DNA from: Saprospiraceae bacterium
GTDB lineage: Bacteria > Bacteroidota > Bacteroidia > Chitinophagales > Saprospiraceae
Reading direction: 5' to 3'
Length of the DNA: 12,062 bases
NCBI GenBank assembly: GCA_020528935.1
Contig: JAJDFU010000674.1
Span: 1 to 12,062 of the forward strand
Below are positions 7,678 to 12,062 of this stretch, piece after piece; the stretch's first letter is position 1, and the number at the start of each line of letters is the position of its first letter. The notes under the pieces are model-generated. The model ran no database searches. It was not told where the DNA came from and saw only the letters and a program-made list of their open reading frames with translations. A program made the position numbers and the translations under genes.

Positions 7678-8136
7678 ATGAGCACGGGAATCATCTTAGC
7701 GTATCTGGGCATCGCCCTCATGATCGGTCTGGCCGGCGTAGGCAGCGCCATCGGCGTATCCATGGGCGGCAATGCCACCGTGGGCGCCCTCAAGAAAAAC
7801 GACAAGGCCTTCGGCAGCTACATGCTGCTGAGCGCCATGCCCGGCACCCAGGGCCTCTACGGCTTTGCGGGCTTCTTCCTGGTCAATGCCTCCGGCATAC
7901 TCACCGAGGACATCACGATGGTGCAGGGGATGGCCATCCTGGCAGCGGGCATCGCGCTGGGCCTGGTGTCCCTGATCTCTGCCATGCGGCAGGGGCAGAT
8001 CTGCGCCAACGGCATCGCCAGCATCGGCTCGGGCCACGATGTGTTCGGCAAAACGCTGGTGCTGGCCGTATTCCCGGAGCTGTACGCCATCGTGGCCTTC
8101 GCCGCCACCTTCCTCATCAACGCCGGCCTGCAGTAA
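7678..8136 (+). CDS. atpK: V-type ATPase proteolipid subunit K (rotor ring), Na+-type ligand set
   Basis: Subunit K forms the rotating membrane ring that carries the ions. The 152-residue protein is a four-helix double hairpin (about 5-27, 48-70, 84-103, 125-148). The ion-binding carboxylate E134 sits in the fourth helix (FPELYAIVAF). The first hairpin has PGTQGLYGF (55-63) instead of a second carboxylate. T57, Q58, Y61, Q105 and E134 line up with T64, Q65, Y68, Q110 and E139 of Enterococcus NtpK, which bind Na+; the L61 position, which uses a backbone carbonyl, is M54 here. I infer a Na+-binding ring, although this motif is common among bacterial V-ATPases and the coupling ion is not proven. 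It lies 23 nt after subunit I and is the last gene of the operon. Confidence 0.96.
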   Translation: MSTGIILAYLGIALMIGLAGVGSAIGVSMGGNATVGALKKNDKAFGSYMLLSAMPGTQGLYGFAGFFLVNASGILTEDITMVQGMAILAAGIALGLVSLISAMRQGQICANGIASIGSGHDVFGKTLVLAVFPELYAIVAFAATFLINAGLQ

Positions 8137-8140
8137 CCGG

Positions 8141-8165
8141 CGGCCGGTACCGGCCGGACTTTTCG
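8141..8165 (+). terminator. GC palindrome after the V-ATPase operon, possible terminator
   Basis: Five bases after the subunit K stop lies the perfect 16-bp palindrome CGGCCGGTACCGGCCG (8141-8156), followed by GACTTTTCG. It could fold as a six-base stem with a four-base loop, with only a short T run, so as a Rho-independent terminator it is weak. A protein-binding palindrome is the alternative. The remaining gap up to 8382 holds no clear promoter. Confidence 0.35.
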
Positions 8166-8382
8166 GTAACCGGAAACCGGCAACTTCATGGGTCAATTCG
8201 GATAAGCTGATTTTTTCGGCATGACCGGATATACTGGACTTCAAGTGCCGGGAGCTTTGCTCTTCTGTGCTGCTCATTTCCAGCGCCCGGTCCACAATAA
8301 ATGGCCGCTCTCCCAGCGTTTCCCTCATCGTACGGACTTTAGCCGTAAACGCTTCGTTTTCTCAAATACCAAACACGCTTTC

Positions 8383-9864
8383 ATGACAGCCACAACCCTA
8401 CTGCTGCCCATGCTGCTGGTGTACAGCCTGGGGCAGCCTGCTCCCGTTTCCACACCGCCTTCCACCTTTTCCCAGGCCATCGAATCCTTCACCAGCGACC
8501 CCGCCCTGCGCGGCACGCGCGTCAGCGTCAGCGTAGTGGATGTAAAGACCAATACCCTGCTGGCCGGGTACAAATCCGACGAGGCCCTCATTCCGGCCTC
8601 TTCGCTCAAGGTGGTCACTACGGCCAGCGCGCTGGCCCTGCTGGGCGAGAACTTCCGCTACCGCACCGACCTGCTGATCGACGGTGCGGTGGAGAACGGC
8701 GTGCTCCGGGGCGACGTCATCCTCTTCGGCAGCGGCGATCCCACCCTGGGCTCCGGCCAATGGGATGCCGTACCCGATATGGATGCCGTACTCGACGCCT
8801 TCGTAGCGGCCATACAGCGGGAAGGGATCCAGCAGATCGACGGCTACGTGATCGGCGATGCCAGCTTCTTTGGCAACGACCCCACGGCCCCCAGCTGGGA
8901 AGAGAAAGACATGGGCAACTACTACGCCTGCGGCGCCTGGGGCCTCAACCTGAACGAAAATCTGTGCCGGGTGCACTTTCGCCAGCAGGCCCGCGTGGGC
9001 GGCAAGCCCATCCTGGAGGGGGTAGAGCCCGTGGTGCCCGGCCTGAAGCTGGATAATCGCGTAAGCCTGGCCGGCCGCAATACCGGCGACGAGGCCTACA
9101 TCCACGGCAAACCCCGCCAGTACAACCGCTACATCACCGGCACCATCCCGGCCGGCAACGGCCGCTTCACCATCAAGGGATCCCTACCCGATCCGCCGGC
9201 CTTTGCGGCCCATCACCTGCGCGAGCGGCTCATTGCCCGGGGCATTACCGTGGGCAAAAAGGCGGTGAACAAGGAGGAATTGCTGCTCACCGGCTATGCC
9301 GGCCAGAATGCCAAAAAGCGCATCCACCGCATCGAGTCGCCCATACTGCGGGGCATCATCACCGAGGCCAACCTGTACAGCAACAACCTCTACTGCGAGG
9401 CCCTGCTGCGCACGGTGGGCCGCATGAAGCAGGGGCAGGGCACCCGCGCCGGCGGCCAGAAGGCCATCCGGCAGCTGTGGGAAGGCCGCGGCCTCTCCTT
9501 TCAGGGCATGGCCATAGAGGACGGCAGCGGACTGTCCAAAATGAACCGCGTGAGCTCCCGCTTCCTGGCCTCCGTGATGCGCAAGGTGGCGGTAGACGAC
9601 CAGCTCTTTTCCACCTTCCTGGCCAGCCTGCCCAAGGCGGGGCAGTCGGGCACCCTGTCCAACCGCCTGCGCAATACGGCAGCCGTGGGCAAGCTGTGGG
9701 CCAAGAGCGGCGCCATCGAAGGGGTACGATCCTACACCGGCTTTGCCCGCCTGGACAACGGCAACTGGATCTCCTTCTCGGTACTGGTGAACAACATACC
9801 CGAGGAGCGCGAAAACGCCGTGCGCAGCAAGATGGACCAGCTCATGCTGGCATTCTGCGAATAG
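8383..9864 (+). CDS. dacB: D-alanyl-D-alanine carboxypeptidase/endopeptidase, PBP4 (peptidase S13) family
   Basis: This exported penicillin-binding protein trims peptidoglycan by removing the terminal D-alanine or cutting peptide crosslinks in the periplasm. With the ATG at 8383 the 493-residue protein starts with a hydrophobic signal sequence (TTLLLPMLLVYSLG) and has all three serine-enzyme motifs: SSLK at 73-76 (S73 nucleophile, K76), SNN at 333-335 and KSG at 441-443. The long separation of the first two motifs is the insertion typical of PBP4. FGSGDPTLGSG (115-125) and the IEDGSGLS block (378-385) are further hallmarks. The frame is open back to 8221, but starting there would bury the signal peptide behind 54 unlikely residues. 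No Shine-Dalgarno sequence is present. Length is close to the roughly 480 of E. coli DacB. It is probably transcribed separately from the ATPase operon, though 246 nt with only a weak terminator leaves read-through possible. Confidence 0.94.
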   Translation: MTATTLLLPMLLVYSLGQPAPVSTPPSTFSQAIESFTSDPALRGTRVSVSVVDVKTNTLLAGYKSDEALIPASSLKVVTTASALALLGENFRYRTDLLIDGAVENGVLRGDVILFGSGDPTLGSGQWDAVPDMDAVLDAFVAAIQREGIQQIDGYVIGDASFFGNDPTAPSWEEKDMGNYYACGAWGLNLNENLCRVHFRQQARVGGKPILEGVEPVVPGLKLDNRVSLAGRNTGDEAYIHGKPRQYNRYITGTIPAGNGRFTIKGSLPDPPAFAAHHLRERLIARGITVGKKAVNKEELLLTGYAGQNAKKRIHRIESPILRGIITEANLYSNNLYCEALLRTVGRMKQGQGTRAGGQKAIRQLWEGRGLSFQGMAIEDGSGLSKMNRVSSRFLASVMRKVAVDDQLFSTFLASLPKAGQSGTLSNRLRNTAAVGKLWAKSGAIEGVRSYTGFARLDNGNWISFSVLVNNIPEERENAVRSKMDQLMLAFCE

Positions 9865-9942
9865 GGGGGCCATGGCGTCCGTACATCCGCCGTGTAATTC
9901 ACTGCAACAATGGCCACTGAGCAGGGTGCTTCCGGTCATGAC

Positions 9943-9965
9943 GGGCGCTTCGCTCGCCCCTTTAT
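9943..9965 (+). terminator. Weak hairpin after dacB, possible terminator
   Basis: GGGCG at 9943-9947 can pair with CGCCC at 9955-9959 around a seven-base loop, followed by CTTTATT. The stem is only five bases and the T run is broken. It lies between the dacB stop and the promoter at 9987-10017. Confidence 0.3.
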
Positions 9966-9986
9966 TCCGGGGGCAGGCTTCCCGGC

Positions 9987-10017
9987 TTGGCACAAGACGG
10001 GCTTTGGCGTATTTTTG
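9987..10017 (+). promoter_or_regulatory. Bacteroidetes-type promoter before the lipoprotein methyltransferase
   Basis: TTG at 9987-9989 and TATTTTTG at 10010-10017 are 20 nt apart. This is a full match to the -7 consensus TAnnTTTG and to the 19-21 nt spacing. It places the transcript start near 10022-10025, about 20 nt before the ATG at 10044. It also rules out the in-frame TTG at 9987 as a start codon. It is the best promoter in the window. Confidence 0.65.
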
Positions 10018-10043
10018 AGCACGATACGAAACCCCGCCCACCC

Positions 10044-10727
10044 ATGCGTGCATTGCCCGTCTTGGCCTTTTTCTTTTTCATTGTCCTTTTGTCCTGTACG
10101 CCCGAAAGCGACCGGAAAGCAGCCGGCGGCTCTTCTCCAACGCCTTCGGGTCCGAAGGGGCCCTCTCCGGGCATGGCCGAAGACTACCGATACACCAACC
10201 GGGTAGTTTGGCAGAAGCCGGACGTGGTTATCGATATGCTGGGCGACCTCAGCGAACAGGTGGTAGCCGATATCGGTGCCGGCACCGGCTTTTTTACCGT
10301 GCGCCTGGCCCGCAAGGCCAAAAAGGTGATCGCCATCGACATCGACCAGCGCTTTATCGATCATCTGGATAGCGTGCGCCTGTACGAGCTGCCGGAAGCC
10401 TACCAGTCGCGCATGGAGACCCGCCTGGCCGACCCGGACGACCCCAACCTGGTGCAGGACGAGGCCGACCTCATTCTCATCGTGAATACCTACATCTACC
10501 TGCGCGACCGGGTGGAATACCTCCGCCACCTGCGCGAGGTGCTGCCCGAAGGCGGCCGGCTGCTGCTGGTGGATTTCAAGAAAAAGCGCACCACCATCGG
10601 TCCGCCCAACGCCATTCGCATCCCCCTCTTTCAGGCCGAGCAGGAAATGTATGAAGCCGGCTTTTCCTCCGTAGAGACCAACGATACGGCACTGGATTAT
10701 CAGTACATCATCCTGGCGACGAAGTAG
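10044..10727 (+). CDS. Class I SAM-dependent methyltransferase with lipoprotein signal peptide
   Basis: The 227-residue protein begins with a lipoprotein signal peptide: MRALPV, a hydrophobic core FFFFIVLL and the lipobox LLSC with Cys18. A flexible Ser/Pro/Gly linker (about 19-45) follows. Then comes a Rossmann-fold methyltransferase domain: motif I DIGAGTGFF (76-84), the acidic AIDID end of strand 2 (97-101), ADLILIVNTYIYL (141-153) at motif IV, and a final strand DYQYIILATK. The substrate is unknown; the fold resembles small-molecule or UbiE-like enzymes. An exported methyltransferase is odd because SAM is made in the cytoplasm. The protein could act at the inner face if the signal is not processed, bind another ligand, or use SAM outside. 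A good promoter lies just upstream, so it is probably a single-gene transcript. It converges with the nuclease gene. Fold and lipobox are clearly visible; function is not. Confidence 0.85.
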   Translation: MRALPVLAFFFFIVLLSCTPESDRKAAGGSSPTPSGPKGPSPGMAEDYRYTNRVVWQKPDVVIDMLGDLSEQVVADIGAGTGFFTVRLARKAKKVIAIDIDQRFIDHLDSVRLYELPEAYQSRMETRLADPDDPNLVQDEADLILIVNTYIYLRDRVEYLRHLREVLPEGGRLLLVDFKKKRTTIGPPNAIRIPLFQAEQEMYEAGFSSVETNDTALDYQYIILATK

Positions 10728-10744
10728 GGATGGGTTACCGTTCT

Positions 10745-10757
10745 GCCCGTATCGGGC
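10745..10757. terminator. Small hairpin between convergent genes
   Basis: GCCCG-TAT-CGGGC lies in the 65-nt gap between the two convergent genes. The five-base stem could act in either direction, but neither strand has a T run next to it, so termination is only a possibility. Confidence 0.25.
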
Positions 10758-10792
10758 GAGGTACAACGCCAGGCTAAAAGCTCCTTCAGCCC

Positions 10793-12037
10793 CTATTTCT
10801 TCAGGGCATGCATGCGCACCTCCTGTTCCTGCACGATGTTCATCGTCGGGGTACCGTTGAAGTTCTGCACCGTGCCCTTGAAGCACACCTGCTGGTGCAG
10901 CAGTTCCTTCTCGGGCTGGTAACTGAAATTGACGAGGTCTTTCTTTTTGATGAACACGGAAAAGACCTGATTGGGAAACTGCTTGTCTACATTCATCCAC
11001 AGGTTGCCGCTTCGGCTGCGGCGGGTACTCACCACCGTTCCGCACACCTCGATCTCTTCGCCGCTGCCCATGTAGCGCCTGGCCTGGATGGTGTTGAAGT
11101 GGTTGCGGGGCAGGTCCGGCGGATAGAGGGGTTCCACATCGCCGGCCTTGAGTTCGGGGAACCAGACCGGTGCCTCGAAGCTGCCCTCCAGGGCTGCCTG
11201 CACCTCCGCCGGCAGGGCGGAAAAGAAATCCAGGCCCGTGCGGCGTTCCACCTCGTCGATGGGCATGGCGAAGGTCTCCAGCGGATAGGTCACCTTCTGA
11301 TGGGGCAGCACGAAGCCGATGCCGCGGCGGTTTTGCAGGTCCAGCGCCACCTTGAAATAGTATTCGGGTATGCTCACCCCATTGGGGCTGCGCTCCACTT
11401 TGGGCAGGTCGTCGGTGAGGATGGGGCCGGTGACCACGTACAGCTGGCTTTCGGGAAAGCGGAACACATAGCCCCGCAGGAAGGATTCCAGATCGGCCCA
11501 GGCCTCGCGATTGAATTCCGGCCGCTGGGGCGACATGTTGGAGTAGAAATAGGACTCGGACAGGGCGGTTTGCGACCAGCGAAAATCGGCCGAGGGAGCC
11601 AGGTGGCCGCGGTCGTAGCCGTAGCCGTCGTATTCGTAGGTGCTGTCGGGCTGAAGGAACTTGAGGAAGTAATCTTCCTCCACGGCCGTTCCGGTAGGCA
11701 CCAGCGGATCGGGCCGAAAATCGTTGGAGCGGAAGACGGTGCCCTCGATGATGTCGGGTGTGATGATGTGGGCCACCCAGCGGGCCTGCTCGTGGGCCTC
11801 GTCGTATGCCAGGAAGAAGGCCTGGTGTTCGATGTAGCTGGAGGAGGGCAGCCCCACAGACCTCAGGTCGCGGCGAACGCGCTGCAGCTTGAGTTCCTCG
11901 AGCTGCCGGTCGAGCTCGCTTTGCCGTTGTTTCAGGGCTTGGATGGAGGTGGCCACAGTTTGGCTCTGCCGATCGGGAACCTACGCGCCAAGGCAAAATC
12001 CGCTCAGCAGGAGGCAAAGCAGCAGGGATTTTTTCAT
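10793..12037 (-). CDS. Secreted DNA/RNA non-specific endonuclease with C-terminal OB-fold-like domain (signal peptide interrupted by TAG)
   Basis: This is a beta-beta-alpha metal nuclease of the Serratia nuclease/NucA family, which cuts DNA and RNA with Mg2+. From ATG 12037 the frame encodes a signal peptide (MKKSLLLCLLLSGFCLGA), then an in-frame TAG at 11983-11981, then the rest. Counting from that ATG, the catalytic motif DRGH is at 142-145 (general base H145), followed by SNMSPQ (166-171) and N176 in FNREAW. E184 lies eight residues later; this spacing fits the Asn-Asn-Glu metal site of Serratia nuclease as I recall it. A short charged helix precedes the nuclease domain. Residues about 312-408 look like an OB-fold nucleic-acid-binding domain (EVCGTVVSTRRSRSGNLWMNV, then CFKGTVQNFNGTPTMNI). 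Without the TAG the protein has 414 residues. If the TAG is real, the nearest internal start is GTG 11956, giving a 387-residue protein without export, which would be risky for the cell. Gene identity is firm. Confidence 0.9.
11981..11983 (-). other. In-frame amber codon directly after the nuclease signal peptide
   Basis: On the minus strand the codons read GGC GCG TAG GTT CCC GAT, placing TAG as codon 19 from the ATG at 12037. CAG (Gln), one C-to-T change away, would be a natural first mature residue after LGA. The frame is otherwise open from 12037 to the stop at 10793. Confidence 0.85.
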
Positions 12038-12062
12038 GGAGGCGGGCTAGTAAAACAGTCCG

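Noticed and set aside
6184..8136. 650-codon frame that would fuse a new N-terminal region to subunit K
   Set aside because: The part before 7678 is subunit I read in the wrong frame, full of Pro, Arg and Gly. Subunit K has its own ATG at the normal family start.
8207..8235. Sigma-70-like TATACT at 8230 as a dacB promoter
   Set aside because: There is no matching -35 element, and Bacteroidetes promoters follow another consensus. It is probably chance.
8221..8382. Upstream start for dacB at ATG 8221
   Set aside because: The extra 54 residues are non-family and would place the signal peptide in the interior; ATG 8383 gives a normal exported PBP4.
9936..12017. 693-codon minus-strand open frame over the nuclease and methyltransferase
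   Set aside because: It is an out-of-frame reading of the nuclease continued antisense to the methyltransferase; neither half has a family signature.
1..12062. TAG recoded as a sense codon in this organism
   Set aside because: Five genes end with TAG where their families end (fumarylacetoacetase, subunit A, dacB, methyltransferase, nuclease), and recoding would fuse subunits A and B.
1..12062. CRISPR array, transposon, tRNA or phage genes
   Set aside because: No repeated units with spacers, no inverted repeats flanking a transposase, no cloverleaf-like segment and no phage protein were seen; gene order looks like ordinary chromosome.

Overview
The window reads as a GC-rich piece of a Bacteroidota chromosome, perhaps from the Saprospiria/Lewinella side of the phylum; the lineage is an inference. 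Three things support this. There is a reduced V-type ATPase operon of the kind found in Bacteroidetes, spirochaetes and chlamydiae. No gene start has a recognisable Shine-Dalgarno sequence. A very good Bacteroidetes-type promoter (TTG, 20 nt, TATTTTTG) lies before the methyltransferase gene. TAG, TAA and TGA are all used as stop codons, so the standard bacterial code applies.

Layout: (1) 1-507 is the 3' end of a fumarylacetoacetase gene (last step of tyrosine breakdown), cut by the window edge and carrying an in-frame TAG. (2) 695-8136 is a compact seven-gene operon in the order E - DUF2764 - A - B - D - I - K, with gaps of 6-23 nt or 4-nt ATGA overlaps. It encodes a rotary V-type ATPase: A and B form the nucleotide-binding head, D the central shaft, E the peripheral stalk, I the membrane stator and K the rotor ring. 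DUF2764 occupies a slot where other V-ATPase operons carry C, F or G/H, none of which is seen here. Proteolipid K keeps the residues that bind Na+ in the Enterococcus Na+-ATPase, so a sodium pump is plausible. (3) 8383-9864 encodes an exported D-Ala-D-Ala carboxypeptidase/endopeptidase of the PBP4 (S13) family. (4) 10044-10727 encodes a SAM-dependent methyltransferase fold behind a lipoprotein signal peptide, with its own promoter. (5) 10793-12037, on the minus strand and convergent with the methyltransferase, encodes a secreted DNA/RNA non-specific endonuclease with a C-terminal OB-fold-like domain; its signal peptide is separated from the mature protein by an in-frame TAG.

The two unexpected amber codons both lie close to a window end. 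At the left end there is also a cluster of apparent G/T substitutions, so low-quality contig ends are the simplest explanation, although genuine gene decay cannot be excluded. I saw no RNA gene, CRISPR array, insertion sequence or phage gene. The most unusual items are the lipoprotein methyltransferase, the Na+-type K subunit and the minimal V-ATPase with DUF2764.
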